A DNA stretch of 64,000 nucleotides from Saprospiraceae bacterium (GTDB taxonomy: Bacteria; Bacteroidota; Bacteroidia; Chitinophagales; Saprospiraceae), in the NCBI GenBank assembly GCA_020630495.1, contig JAHDBH010000004.1, forward strand, positions 27,683 to 91,682. The letters run 5' to 3'. The notes beneath the pieces were generated by a model. The model worked only from the letters and a program-made list of their open reading frames with translations. It searched no databases and had not been told where the DNA came from. This document shows positions 35,461-44,291 of this stretch, one piece after another; the first letter of the stretch is position 1; each line of letters opens with the position of its first letter. Made by a program: the position numbers and the translations under genes.

Positions 35461-36518
35461 TTCTTCAGTCTTCTCAGTTTAACTCTGTCGATCGGCGATG
35501 GAAGGAGGTAATAGTAGTAGGGTCTATATTTTTTGCCTGCAAGTCTATTTTCTCTGAGCCAATCTTGATTATAAATTTTGCTCATGTACTTACTTCCATG
35601 ATCTGGAAGTAGCACCACTACTGTGGACTCAGCGGTAAGTTCGTCTGCCATGGCATAGACTCCTTGGATAGCCGCTCCGCTGCTGTACCCTGCAAAGATA
35701 GCTTCCCTCTTGGCTAATAGCTTAGCCTGACGAGCACTATCCTTGTCAGATGCGCTCACAAATCTATCCACATACTCCATGTGCATGCTATCAGGAATAT
35801 AGGTCTTGCCCACACCCTCTAGGAGATAGCTACGCACATCACTTTTAGCCCATGATCCCGTCTCATGGTATTTCTTGAGGATGCTGCCTTCAGCATCTAC
35901 ACCTATGGTACGTATACCAGGATCCTGCTCTTTGAGGTATCTAGCTGTACCAGATAGCGTACCACCAGTACCTGCCGTAGCTACAAAGTGTGTAATCTTC
36001 TTCTCCGTCTGCTCATAGATCTCTGGACCCGTGGTCACGTAGTGAGCAAATGGATTGGAAGGATTGGCGTATTGATTGAGATGTACAGAATTGGGCGTTG
36101 TCCTCGCGATACGCTCAGCGACCTTATAGTAGGAGCGTGGATCATCCTTGGAGACTTTAGCTGGACATACGATGACACGCGCGCCTAGGCTTTGCAGCTG
36201 ATCTACTTTTTCCTTGGAGCTTTTACTCGGAATGGCGATCACACATTTGTAGCCTTTCACGGCGCAGATGATAGCCAGGCTCATTCCTGTATTCCCGCTA
36301 CTCGCCTCTACGACCGTGCCACCAGCTTTGATGAGGCCTTCTTCTTCTGCACGCTCGATCATGAACAGAGCGGCTCTATCCTTGGTGCTGAGCCCTGGAT
36401 TAAAGGCTTCTACCTTGGCATATACCTCTGCACCCACATCTTCACTTACACTACGGAGGCGTATCAGAGGTGTATTACCTATGACGTCGAGTATGGAATT
36501 ATACGTGCTTGGTTTCAT
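35439..36518 (-). CDS. Cysteine synthase / cysteate synthase-like PLP enzyme
   Basis: A 359-residue fold-type II PLP enzyme, without a CBS domain. PLP Lys46 is in NPGLSTKDRAA, the substrate loop is ASSGNTGMS, and the phosphate loop is ATAGTGGTLSGTARYL. It has the longer C-terminal extension (PDHGSKYMSKIYNQDWL) of the Bacteroidota type. It makes cysteine from an activated serine and sulfide, or cysteate if sulfite is used. The overlap with the oxoamine synthase gene argues for a linked pathway, so cysteate synthase is a real alternative. Confidence 0.85.
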   Translation of the reverse strand: MKPSTYNSILDVIGNTPLIRLRSVSEDVGAEVYAKVEAFNPGLSTKDRAALFMIERAEEEGLIKAGGTVVEASSGNTGMSLAIICAVKGYKCVIAIPSKSSKEKVDQLQSLGARVIVCPAKVSKDDPRSYYKVAERIARTTPNSVHLNQYANPSNPFAHYVTTGPEIYEQTEKKITHFVATAGTGGTLSGTARYLKEQDPGIRTIGVDAEGSILKKYHETGSWAKSDVRSYLLEGVGKTYIPDSMHMEYVDRFVSASDKDSARQAKLLAKREAIFAGYSSGAAIQGVYAMADELTAESTVVVLLPDHGSKYMSKIYNQDWLRENRLAGKKYRPYYYYLLPSPIDRVKLRRLKKWIYSKS

Positions 36519-36871
36519 GAGCGCAGGTTTTCTGAGCTAGGGAAACTCAGAGATTATACTTGATCAGGTATATGCTCCGCATAAATGTACAGTTTTCTAC
36601 CTAGATAGGTTCCTACTATCTGGCATAGTCTGATGACCACGGTATATACTGTAATCTGTAAGTACTTGATCATCAGATGACTATGGTAGATATGATAGGG
36701 ACTTTGGCTGAGCCTTGCACTTCATCCCACCCAGTCTGACGCACACAGTAGTCAGGTCTATTTCCATACGCCATTGAACTATCTGAAGCTTATCCCAGGA
36801 AGTAGTCAAGCAAAAACTCCTATTACATGTATTGAGTCCAAAACAAGTGGCACTACCTGCATCTTTGCATA
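36519..36871. other. Intergenic region, no gene seen
   Basis: These 353 bases separate divergent genes and should hold both promoters. A small dyad (TCTGAG...CTCAGA) lies at about 36532-36552. CATCTTTG at about 36860-36867 is one base off TAnnTTTG but sits too close to the GTG start of the next gene. Nothing else is clear. Confidence 0.4.
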
Positions 36872-37867
36872 GTGTCACAGACTTACAGCAAAGTACTCAT
36901 CATACGACTGAGCAGCATGGGCGATATTGTAGTATGCAGTCCTGTGGTGCGCTGTGTGAAGCTACAGTGGGAGTGCGAAGTGCACTTTGTAGTCAAGAGA
37001 CAATTTCTGGATGTGGTCAAGGACTCGCCCTACATTGATCGCATACACATCCTCGATGAAGATCAGCGAGCGCTTCATCGTAGTCTGCAATCAGAAGACT
37101 ACGATCTGGTAATAGACTTACATAAAAACATGCGATCCCGCAGGATCAAAGCTGCTTTGCGTACCAAAAGTGTGAGCTACGACAAACTCCGATGGAAAAA
37201 ATGGATGTGGGTCCATCTTAAAATAAATCAAATGCCAGACCTGCACTTGGTGGATCGGTACTTTAAAGCCCTAGAGCCACTCGGAATTAAAAATGACTGG
37301 CAAGGACTAGATTATTTCATATCTCCTGAGGATCATCTGGTGGCTGCTGACTTTTTATCATCGCGAGATATTAAGGGTACGTACGATGTCATCGTGCTGG
37401 GTGCGGCGCACAAGACGAAGAGAATAACCGTAGATCTTGCGCGCCAGCTCATCATATCATCCGATAGGCCAATCATTCTTGTCGGTGGACCAGCAGAAAA
37501 AGATGATGCCAGGAGCCTTGAGCAAGAGACGCAGTCCCAGGCCGTAAGCGCCTGTGGTGAAATGACTATTTCTCAGTCAGCTGCCCTACTTGCACGCTGT
37601 AACTATGTGGTCACTGGTGACACTGGTATGATGCATATCAGCGCAGCACTGCGGAGAAAGATCGTGGTCGTCTGGGGTAGTACGCATGAGGATCTCGGCA
37701 TGTATCCCTATATGCCTTTCGGCAAAAAATCTTATTACAACGCTCGCGTACCTCTGGCATGCAATCCATGCACCAAAATCGGAAATGCCAAATGTCCCAA
37801 AGGCCACTTTAAATGCATGAAAGATCAAGATGCCGTGGCTATATCTCAACAATTAGCAGAGATCTAA
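36872..37867 (+). CDS. Glycosyltransferase family 9 (heptosyltransferase-like)
   Basis: A 331-residue GT-B enzyme of lipopolysaccharide/surface glycan synthesis, cytosolic side of the inner membrane. The N-terminal KVLIIRLSSMGDIVVCSPVV is the family's first strand and loop; DLVIDLHKNMRS and VTGDTGMMHISAAL are further signatures. The C-terminal part has four Cys (CNPCTKIGNAKCPKGHFKC), as in many Bacteroidota members. The start is GTG at 36872; no ATG lies upstream of the first motif. Confidence 0.9.
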   Translation: MSQTYSKVLIIRLSSMGDIVVCSPVVRCVKLQWECEVHFVVKRQFLDVVKDSPYIDRIHILDEDQRALHRSLQSEDYDLVIDLHKNMRSRRIKAALRTKSVSYDKLRWKKWMWVHLKINQMPDLHLVDRYFKALEPLGIKNDWQGLDYFISPEDHLVAADFLSSRDIKGTYDVIVLGAAHKTKRITVDLARQLIISSDRPIILVGGPAEKDDARSLEQETQSQAVSACGEMTISQSAALLARCNYVVTGDTGMMHISAALRRKIVVVWGSTHEDLGMYPYMPFGKKSYYNARVPLACNPCTKIGNAKCPKGHFKCMKDQDAVAISQQLAEI

Positions 37868-37901
37868 GCTTATCATATCATCGCACTAATTTCAACTTAC
37901 T

Positions 37902-38744
37902 ATGAGCATCCAGCAGCCACAATACGTCAATCAAACCAAGATCGTCCGATGGGCAATCATCGGTTTTCTCCTTCTACTTCTATTCTTTGTACTTACTAAT
38001 ACCACCTTCTTGACCATCGAGCCAGGGCATGTGGGCGTGAAGTTTAAGCGATTTGATGGCGGTATCAAAAAGGAAAAAATCTTCACGCAAGGCTTTCACA
38101 TAGTCGCTCCATGGGATCGCATGATCGTCTATGATACTCGGTACAATGAGAATGTGGAGAAAATGGAAGTGCTGAGTAAGAATGGTCTCAATATCGTAGT
38201 GGAACTCAGTTTTCGGTACCGCCCCATAGCAGACCAGATAGGATATCTGCATGATAATGTAGGTGAGGATTATCTCAGTCGTATCATCATACCAGAGATC
38301 AGATCAGCTACACGCGAGGTGATAGGTAAGTATCTTCCAGAAGAATTATACTCTACCAAGAGAGAGGCCATACAGGACGAAATCTTTCAGCGTACTTCTG
38401 AGTCTCTCACTAAAAAGCATATTGCACTAGATGCTATACTCATCAGACAGGTCAAACTACCCGCTACGCTAGAGCAAGCCATAGAGAGAAAACTCAAGCA
38501 AGAGCAAGAGTCTCTGGAATATGATTTTAAGCTTCTCAAGGAGAAAAAAGAGGCCGAGCGCAAAATCATAGAAGCCGAAGCAAAAGCCGAGTCCAACAGA
38601 ATCTTAAGCGCTAGCCTTACGGATAAGATTCTACGCGATAAGGGTATAGATGCCACGATAGAATTATCTACCAGTCCAAATTCTAAAGTAATCGTGGTAG
38701 GGTCTGGTGATGCAGGTCTGCCTTTGATTCTTGGAAATAATTGA
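37902..38744 (+). CDS. Prohibitin-like SPFH-domain membrane protein
   Basis: A 280-residue protein. One membrane helix (WAIIGFLLLLLFFVL) is followed by an SPFH domain (TIEPGHVGVKFKRFDGGIKK, LSKNGLNIVVELSFRYRP) and a charged coiled coil (about residues 190-235). Proteins of this type form ring-shaped membrane scaffolds that control proteases. It starts 34 bases after the GT9 gene, so co-transcription is possible. Confidence 0.88.
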   Translation: MSIQQPQYVNQTKIVRWAIIGFLLLLLFFVLTNTTFLTIEPGHVGVKFKRFDGGIKKEKIFTQGFHIVAPWDRMIVYDTRYNENVEKMEVLSKNGLNIVVELSFRYRPIADQIGYLHDNVGEDYLSRIIIPEIRSATREVIGKYLPEELYSTKREAIQDEIFQRTSESLTKKHIALDAILIRQVKLPATLEQAIERKLKQEQESLEYDFKLLKEKKEAERKIIEAEAKAESNRILSASLTDKILRDKGIDATIELSTSPNSKVIVVGSGDAGLPLILGNN

Positions 38745-38831
38745 TTGCGCACGTAGAATTACCTGCGATCTGCTGCCCAGAGCATCATTTTTCTCTCAAT
38801 GAGCCATTTTCAAAGTGTCTTTCAAGCGACA

Positions 38832-38863
38832 TTTGTATAAATGAGCTGTTTTATATACTTTTC
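38832..38863 (+). promoter_or_regulatory. Possible promoter in an otherwise empty intergenic region
   Basis: TTTG (38832) and TACTTTTC (38856), one base off TAnnTTTG, are spaced 20 bases. Downstream only a 14-codon frame (MKKGESLDAKRDTQ) starts at 38875. No terminator is evident, so any product is unknown. Confidence 0.25.
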
Positions 38864-39033
38864 TCTACTGCACCATGAAAAAGGGAGAGTCACTTGACGC
38901 AAAGAGGGACACGCAATAGCAATGCAGGAGCCTAGGTCTTTTCATTTCCTTAGCTTCTCTCTGACCAGAATTTTCTGACTTGCCGTATCGATATCGTGAT
39001 ACTCTATGATATCGCTATTCTTGACAGATCACC

Positions 39034-39396
39034 CTAAGTTTTTTGCTTGTCAAGATCTCTGATGACGAGTGCATAGAAATCATTTCCTAGTGATAGATAT
39101 CCGTGCTCATAGCAGAAATAGTACACTTTACCCGCTTTGGTAGTGTATGTGTGTGTATGGTAATCAAATCGATATCCACGACTGAGTAGCATATCCTTGT
39201 GGACTTTATTCTTGCCTGTAGGATTGAGTTCGAGGAGGATTTTACGGTTCTTTCTCAGTACGGCATTTACCTCTCTGATATAGGAATTGCTGCTGCTATT
39301 TTTTTTATTGTAGGCCTCGCTACGGCACTGATCTGAGCAGTACTTTTTATCAGCTCTTCCGAGAAAGCTTGTATTGCAATTGAGACATTCTGCCAT
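39034..39396 (-). CDS. Small zinc-finger protein, conserved-hypothetical type
   Basis: A 120-residue protein with an N-terminal treble-clef-like zinc site: Cys4, Cys7, Cys20 and Cys24 (ECLNCNTSFLGRADKKYCSD). A basic middle (VLRKNRKILLELNPTGKNKV) and a Tyr/His-rich end (FDYHTHTYTTKAGKVYYFCY) follow. Cytosolic, possibly nucleic-acid binding. It has the best-formed promoter in the window just upstream. Confidence 0.75.
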   Translation of the reverse strand: MAECLNCNTSFLGRADKKYCSDQCRSEAYNKKNSSSNSYIREVNAVLRKNRKILLELNPTGKNKVHKDMLLSRGYRFDYHTHTYTTKAGKVYYFCYEHGYLSLGNDFYALVIRDLDKQKT

Positions 39397-39422
39397 GAAA
39401 TGGTTAATTAATTGTACTTCGT

Positions 39423-39452
39423 CAAAGGTAAGTACGATTTTTATTCAACAAA
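39423..39452 (-). promoter_or_regulatory. Promoter of the zinc-finger gene
   Basis: On the minus strand TTTG (39452-39449) and TACCTTTG (39430-39423) are separated by exactly 18 bases, matching the Bacteroidota housekeeping promoter. Transcription would begin about 20 bases before the ATG. Confidence 0.6.
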
Positions 39453-39459
39453 TATGCCT

Positions 39460-39467
39460 TACTTTTG
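39460..39467 (+). promoter_or_regulatory. Candidate promoter element of the AT-hook gene
   Basis: TACTTTTG matches TAnnTTTG, 48 bases upstream of the ATG. The -33 position holds only TTTT. It overlaps, back to back, the region of the divergent zinc-finger promoter. Confidence 0.4.
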
Positions 39468-39515
39468 AAGCAATTGGCATAATCTATGTTATATCAACAA
39501 ACAAATTAATTACAA

Positions 39516-40136
39516 ATGAGGATCACACAATTATCTGCTGATCAGCTCGAGACTTTGGTAAATTCCTACAAGCACGACTTGGAGGCGCTGGAGTACAAGA
39601 CTTCTTCACTCCAGTCGGAGTTAAAGAAGCTCGAAGATCGACTGACTAAGCAAAAGGCAAAAGAGAAGAAAGCTGCAAAATCTTCTAGTGCCGCACCAAA
39701 AAAGCGTGGTAGACCAGCTAAGGCGAAATCTGCTACCAAGTCTACTGGCAAAAAAAGAGGTAGGCCACCAAAGAAAAAGACTGCAGAAGCTGCAAGCACT
39801 GCACCTAAGCGCAGAGGCCGTCCGCCCAAGAAAAAAACTGACGAGGCTGCAAGCACTGCACCTAAGCGCAGAGGTAGACCACCCAAGAAAAAGACTGCAG
39901 AGGCTGCAAGCACTGCACCTAAGCGTAGAGGTCGTCCGCCCAAGAAAAAAACTGCTGAAACTGCTTCCGCTGCACCAAAAAAACGCGGTCGTCCACCAAA
40001 GGCTAAGAGTGCCGCTAGCTCAGCGAGCAAAGCTGCACCAAAGCGTAGAGGTCGTCCACCAAAGGCAAAGACTGCAGATGCAGCAGCCGCTAGCGCCGCA
40101 CCTAAGCGTCGCGGTAGACCACCCAAGAAGAAGTAA
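39516..40136 (+). CDS. AT-hook DNA-binding protein with eight hooks
   Basis: A 206-residue, histone-like basic protein. Residues 1-55 form a coiled-coil-like segment (LETLVNSYKHDLEALEY, LQSELKKLEDRL). The rest is eight AT-hook cores (KRGRPAK, KRGRPPK or RRGRPPK), mostly spaced 19 residues by Ala/Thr-rich linkers (KTAEAASTA). AT-hooks bind the minor groove of A/T-rich DNA, so this is probably a nucleoid protein or global regulator that multimerises through its N-terminus. Repeat number may vary between strains. Confidence 0.85.
   Translation: MRITQLSADQLETLVNSYKHDLEALEYKTSSLQSELKKLEDRLTKQKAKEKKAAKSSSAAPKKRGRPAKAKSATKSTGKKRGRPPKKKTAEAASTAPKRRGRPPKKKTDEAASTAPKRRGRPPKKKTAEAASTAPKRRGRPPKKKTAETASAAPKKRGRPPKAKSAASSASKAAPKRRGRPPKAKTADAAAASAAPKRRGRPPKKK
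39809..39979 (+). repeat. 57-base tandem repeats inside the AT-hook gene
   Basis: Three near-identical in-frame units, each coding PKRRGRPPKKKT plus a seven-residue linker, lie head to tail. Flanking units are similar but diverged. Confidence 0.85.
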
Positions 40137-40177
40137 TTCTTCGCATAGCTACCTGATAGCCTAAAATTATGTCAAGT

Positions 40178-40208
40178 AAGCCAGCCTCTCATGAGGTTGG
40201 CTTTTTTT
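40178..40208 (+). terminator. Terminator of the AT-hook gene
   Basis: AAGCCAGCCTC pairs with GAGGTTGGCTT (one G-T pair) around loop TCAT, followed by a run of T residues. Confidence 0.9.
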
Positions 40209-40451
40209 ATGCCTACGACAATCCATTTCCCAGAGCTGCCTTCTGAGATTGGGTTCCACCAAGTATGCTTTGTCTCGTGGCTGTGCATAGTGAGTTGCAG
40301 AGACAAATGGCTCCGCTAGTCTCTGAGGACTCGCGAGAATCTTCGGACCGAAAGGTCTATTTATATCTGCTTACCCGTGTCATAGTGAATTCTATTATCA
40401 CGGTCTGCCATAGACAGATACATAGTACATAGTAATATTATATCTGCTCTA
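40209..40451. other. Intergenic region with a long-loop dyad
   Basis: No gene is seen in this stretch. TTTGTCTC (40269-40276) and GAGACAAA (40300-40307) are perfect eight-base arms around a 23-base loop with inner TGCA/TGCA. No T-run follows, so it is not an obvious terminator. Confidence 0.4.
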
Positions 40452-42176
40452 TTACTCAGTCCGAGTATATCTCAACTCTCCATCTATGTATGTCGCTTCT
40501 ACCTCCGTGTCTGGAATATCCTCTATGGGACAAGATTCTAGGTCGCGATCTAGAATGATGAAGTCTGCCGCTAGGCCAGGTGCAAGTCTTCCTTTTATAT
40601 TTTCCTCTTTCGCGGCATACGCGTTGGCACTGGTATAAGACTGAAGCGCCTCTATGCGTGTCATGGATTGCTCAGGAAAAAACGCCTCAGATCCGTCAGG
40701 CCGCTTTCTGGCTATGCTGGCGTAGATGCTCTCAAAAGGATTGAGGCTCTCCACAGGAGCGTCGGTCCCATTTGCTATTTTGGTTCCAGAGTCAAGTAGA
40801 GCTCGCCATGCATAGGCGCCCTTTTGTGCGCGATCTACTCCGAGGCGATCCACTACAAATGGCGCATCAGAGGTACAGTGAATTCCTTGCATACTTGCGA
40901 TGAATTTTCCTGCTGCAAATCTTGGAATATCACTCACCGCGAGGTGCTGAGCATGCTCCACGCGCCAGCGATGATCACTCTTTATCTGGTCTGCTAGCAC
41001 ACCTTCATATACATCCAGCAGTACGCGATTAGCGCGGTCGCCAATGGCGTGTACGCAGCACTGCATACTTTTCTTCTTACAGAGCTGAGCTATATTTTTT
41101 ACTTCCTCTACGGTAGTGGTATTCTGACCATGAAAATTATTCTTGTCGCTGTATGGTCGCAATAGCCAAGCGCCATAGCTGCCTAGTGCTCCATCGAGCT
41201 CCGATTTTATAGCCGCACAGGTAAAGTAATTATCGTCCGTATATACAGGATAGTCCGATAGGTCCAGTGTGTCAAGTGCTGACCAAGGCTGTCTGAGCAT
41301 GGCCCACAGCTTAATTTTTAGTTTACCACGATCAGCGAGATCTTTATATCTCTTTATATACAGATCGGGACTACCTGCATCTTGGAAACTTGTAATTCCA
41401 TATGCCAGACATGCCATCTGAGCCTTTTCTGTGATCTGCATCCACTCGGCATATCTTTCCTCTTCGCTACGTGAATTTTCGTAGTCAGTGTGGAGTGTGC
41501 GTATGGCATACATTGCTCTCTCTTCAAATACGCCTATGGCATTTCCGTCGCGATCTCGCACGATCCTACCGCCTAGAGGGTCTGCGGTTTCTTGAGAGAC
41601 GTCTGCCATATCCATAGCGCGCTGATTGACGATGATGCCATGTCCGCTTGCATGAGTCAATAGTACAGGATGATCAGGGGCAGCAGCACTGAGAAGATCA
41701 TGACGAGGATAGCCATCCACATTGTTTAGCGGTAGGTCTGTGAGCTTTTCTTGATGCCATCCCCGGCCGATGATCCATGAGCCATCAGGAGATTTATTTG
41801 CCGCTTTTTTCACTTTAGCTACGATATCATTCCAGCTCGTGTCTCTCAGAAAGTTGAGACGTATTTCTTGTTCGCCTACGCCATGGAAATGGCCATGGCC
41901 TTCTATGAGACCCGGCATGATGAATTTGTCTTGAGCGTTAATCTTCCTTGTACTCTCATCATCATATTTGGCGAGTAATCGATCATCTTCACCGATTTCG
42001 ATAATTTTCCCATCCTCGATTGCCATGGCACTTACTCGCCATTGACTACTATCCATGGTAAGTATACTAGCATTGTAGATGAGTAGATCGGCACTCCTGA
42101 TATCAGAGCATGACCATGTCAAGATCAAGCACGCAGTAGTGAGAAATGATAAGCTGAGAAGTCTTGCGCAATTCAT
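40452..42176 (-). CDS. YtcJ-like amidohydrolase lipoprotein
   Basis: A 574-residue metal-dependent amidohydrolase from the ATG at 42176. That start places a lipoprotein signal (LLSLSFLTTACLILTWSC; Cys23) at the N-terminus; the frame open to 42284 adds 36 residues without signal. Family features: ADLLIYNASILTMD, PGLIEGHGHFHG (metal His pair), GRGWHQEKL, CCVHAIGDRANR, WRVEHAQHL and NGTDAPVESLNPF. Likely periplasmic hydrolysis of an amide or formyl group; the substrate is unknown. Confidence 0.85.
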   Translation of the reverse strand: MNCARLLSLSFLTTACLILTWSCSDIRSADLLIYNASILTMDSSQWRVSAMAIEDGKIIEIGEDDRLLAKYDDESTRKINAQDKFIMPGLIEGHGHFHGVGEQEIRLNFLRDTSWNDIVAKVKKAANKSPDGSWIIGRGWHQEKLTDLPLNNVDGYPRHDLLSAAAPDHPVLLTHASGHGIIVNQRAMDMADVSQETADPLGGRIVRDRDGNAIGVFEERAMYAIRTLHTDYENSRSEEERYAEWMQITEKAQMACLAYGITSFQDAGSPDLYIKRYKDLADRGKLKIKLWAMLRQPWSALDTLDLSDYPVYTDDNYFTCAAIKSELDGALGSYGAWLLRPYSDKNNFHGQNTTTVEEVKNIAQLCKKKSMQCCVHAIGDRANRVLLDVYEGVLADQIKSDHRWRVEHAQHLAVSDIPRFAAGKFIASMQGIHCTSDAPFVVDRLGVDRAQKGAYAWRALLDSGTKIANGTDAPVESLNPFESIYASIARKRPDGSEAFFPEQSMTRIEALQSYTSANAYAAKEENIKGRLAPGLAADFIILDRDLESCPIEDIPDTEVEATYIDGELRYTRTE

Positions 42177-42270
42177 AGATATATAGAAATCATGGAGATA
42201 ATAGATAGGGATCATATGCGTAGTCCCACAGCCTCCAAGGTACAGACAATCGCACAGAAAGTGCCTTGCT

Positions 42271-42298
42271 TTTGCTCGAGTCACATTTCGTATTTTCG
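42271..42298 (+). promoter_or_regulatory. Candidate promoter of the polyprenyl synthetase operon
   Basis: TTTG (42271) and TATTTTCG (42291), one base off TAnnTTTG, are spaced 16 bases; the ATG is at 42313. Confidence 0.4.
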
Positions 42299-42312
42299 CG
42301 GCAACAGAGGAT

Positions 42313-43275
42313 ATGAGAGAATTTCAGAGTTACCTAGAGTCTATTGACCTAGACATGATGTCTAGTCTGGCAGAGCCGATCCAGTACACACTCGGATCTG
42401 GTGGTAAGCGCATCAGACCTGCGCTGACTATGGCAGCTTATCAGTGTTATGCTAGTGAGACAGCAGCCATATTTCCAGCAGCTGCGTCAATTGAGTTTTT
42501 TCACAATTTTTCCCTCATTCACGATGACATCATGGACGATGCGCCCCTGCGCAGAGGACAAGCAAGTGCATTCGGCAAGTACGGGATGGATCGCGCGATC
42601 CTCTCAGGTGATGCCATGCTGGTACACTGCTACCGGCTACTAGAAGCCTATGCCGATCAGCCGAGCTACGTCCAGGTGATGAGAGCATTCAGTGCTATGG
42701 CCGTCTCTGTATGTGAGGGTCAGCAGCGTGATATGGACTTTGAGCAGCGCACTGATGTGAGCCTGGATGAGTATCTCATCATGATCAGGCAAAAGACCGC
42801 TGATCTTCTTTCAGCGGCACTTTCTATGGGGGCTATGGTGGCTGGCGCTCCGTCAGAGCACTTAGGTCTCTGGGAGTCTCTCGGGGAGACACTGGGTCTG
42901 AGTTTTCAGATGCAGGACGATTGGCTAGATTACTACAGCGATCATCCGTCTCAGGGAAAGCAGCAAGCGGGCGATGTCATTCAGCGTAAGAAATCTCTCC
43001 TATATATAATATGTAGAGAGAGGCTTTCGCCAAATGCTGCCGAGGAGTTTTCAAGACTCTATCACGATACAGAAATATCACTAGAGGAGCGACTCGAGCG
43101 AGTACAGACGCATTTTCAGGAAACTGACCTCCAAGCCACCGTAGCGCAGATGATACGTGCGCAGCAGAGTAAAGTCTATCACCTGCTAGAACAACTGGAT
43201 AGGACTGTATCGCGTGCTACAGGTATGGTCATAGTGAGACAGATATGTGAGCAGCTCGCTGATAGGAAATTTTAG
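42313..43275 (+). CDS. Polyprenyl diphosphate synthase
   Basis: A 320-residue head-to-tail prenyltransferase extending allylic diphosphates with IPP. The first Asp-rich motif is DDIMDD at residues 71-76, following GSGGKRIRPAL; the second is QMQDDWLDYY. An aromatic residue (Phe66) five before the first motif suggests a short product (C15-C20), by analogy with known synthases. The next gene follows two bases later. Confidence 0.9.
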   Translation: MREFQSYLESIDLDMMSSLAEPIQYTLGSGGKRIRPALTMAAYQCYASETAAIFPAAASIEFFHNFSLIHDDIMDDAPLRRGQASAFGKYGMDRAILSGDAMLVHCYRLLEAYADQPSYVQVMRAFSAMAVSVCEGQQRDMDFEQRTDVSLDEYLIMIRQKTADLLSAALSMGAMVAGAPSEHLGLWESLGETLGLSFQMQDDWLDYYSDHPSQGKQQAGDVIQRKKSLLYIICRERLSPNAAEEFSRLYHDTEISLEERLERVQTHFQETDLQATVAQMIRAQQSKVYHLLEQLDRTVSRATGMVIVRQICEQLADRKF

Positions 43276-43277
43276 CG

Positions 43278-44291
43278 ATGTACGATCAGGGTGTCTATAT
43301 CATTCCCATGGCATATCCTGCCGCACTAGCATCAGTAGAAGGTATGTGGTATGATCGGCTGCTGCGATGGGTGCGCATCAGTAATAATGGATTTGTGGTA
43401 GTCGGGCACGCTGCACTCTGTGTGGTGGATATAGCAACGGGTGAGGTGGACTATGCTGACTTTGGACGATACATTACCCCTCACGGCTTTGGTCGTATGC
43501 GGAGCAAGTATACAGATCCAGAAGTCCAGCTGGACATCACAGCAGATCTATCTCCTGACGGCGATCTACTCAATCTGCCAGAGATCCTGTCATATCTCTA
43601 CGCACATCCAGAAAAGACCCACGGTGAAGGTCCGCTCTTTGCCTCAGCGATCAGGATAGACGATGGCGCTCGTGTAGCGCAGGAGATGTTGCGATGGAGA
43701 CAGCAGGAAAGTATTCCCTATGGGCCATTTCACAAGAGTAATAGTAACTGCTCCAGATTTGTGCATAGCTTTTTACGGGACACCGTACCCAGTGATCATC
43801 CCCGAGCGAGAAACGTCAGACGAGCCTATCGATTGACTCCTAGTACGATGTGCAATGTTGTCGCAGCGGCAGAGGATGGCTCGTACTATGAGGTCAATGA
43901 AGGCGGTGTGCATGAGCACGAGGTGGCGACCTTCCGAGATCCTGTGACACGATGGTTTCTCAGAGGGACACGGCATGCGCCCTCTCGACCCAACCATCGC
44001 CTCCCTAGTAACCTAGTAAAACGTACCGATTCTCGCCATTGGCTCGGTGGTACAGGATCTGGAGCATGGTTTGAAATCAGAGAAGTCAGTGATGATCTGC
44101 GTGAGTTGCACCTTGCTCGGATCGAGGATAGCGGAGAAGAAATCTTCTGCAAGTGGTATCAGCTGACCAGTACCCAAGCCCCTAGCACAGATGCGCCTGT
44201 GAAAGTCCAGTATGATACTCATGCGGAGAGATGTGCCATCAGGCAGGGTGACGAGCTGTATGTCTACAAGGCCGTGCCCTCCTCAAAGTAG
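43278..44291 (+). CDS. DUF6695-family protein, possible Cys-protease-like fold
   Basis: A 337-residue Bacteroidota-specific protein. Conserved elements: IPMAYP at the start, GHAALCVVDIATGEVDYADF with His44, GRYITPHGFGRMRSKYTD, and PYGPFHKSNSNCSRFVHSFL with Cys158. The order His then Asn-Cys-Ser-Arg-Phe recalls circularly permuted NlpC/P60-type enzymes, which is inference. It is coupled to the polyprenyl synthetase gene, and its 3' end overlaps the convergent GNAT gene by 28 bases. Confidence 0.7.
   Translation: MYDQGVYIIPMAYPAALASVEGMWYDRLLRWVRISNNGFVVVGHAALCVVDIATGEVDYADFGRYITPHGFGRMRSKYTDPEVQLDITADLSPDGDLLNLPEILSYLYAHPEKTHGEGPLFASAIRIDDGARVAQEMLRWRQQESIPYGPFHKSNSNCSRFVHSFLRDTVPSDHPRARNVRRAYRLTPSTMCNVVAAAEDGSYYEVNEGGVHEHEVATFRDPVTRWFLRGTRHAPSRPNHRLPSNLVKRTDSRHWLGGTGSGAWFEIREVSDDLRELHLARIEDSGEEIFCKWYQLTSTQAPSTDAPVKVQYDTHAERCAIRQGDELYVYKAVPSSK

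Noticed and set aside
36681..36878. 65-residue minus-strand ORF in the gap before the GT9 gene
   Set aside because: It overlaps the glycosyltransferase start, has no family resemblance and no promoter, and looks random.
39566..40126. 186-residue minus-strand ORF
   Set aside because: It mirrors the AT-hook repeats on the opposite strand; the low-complexity Leu/Phe/Ala composition is a by-product of the repeat.
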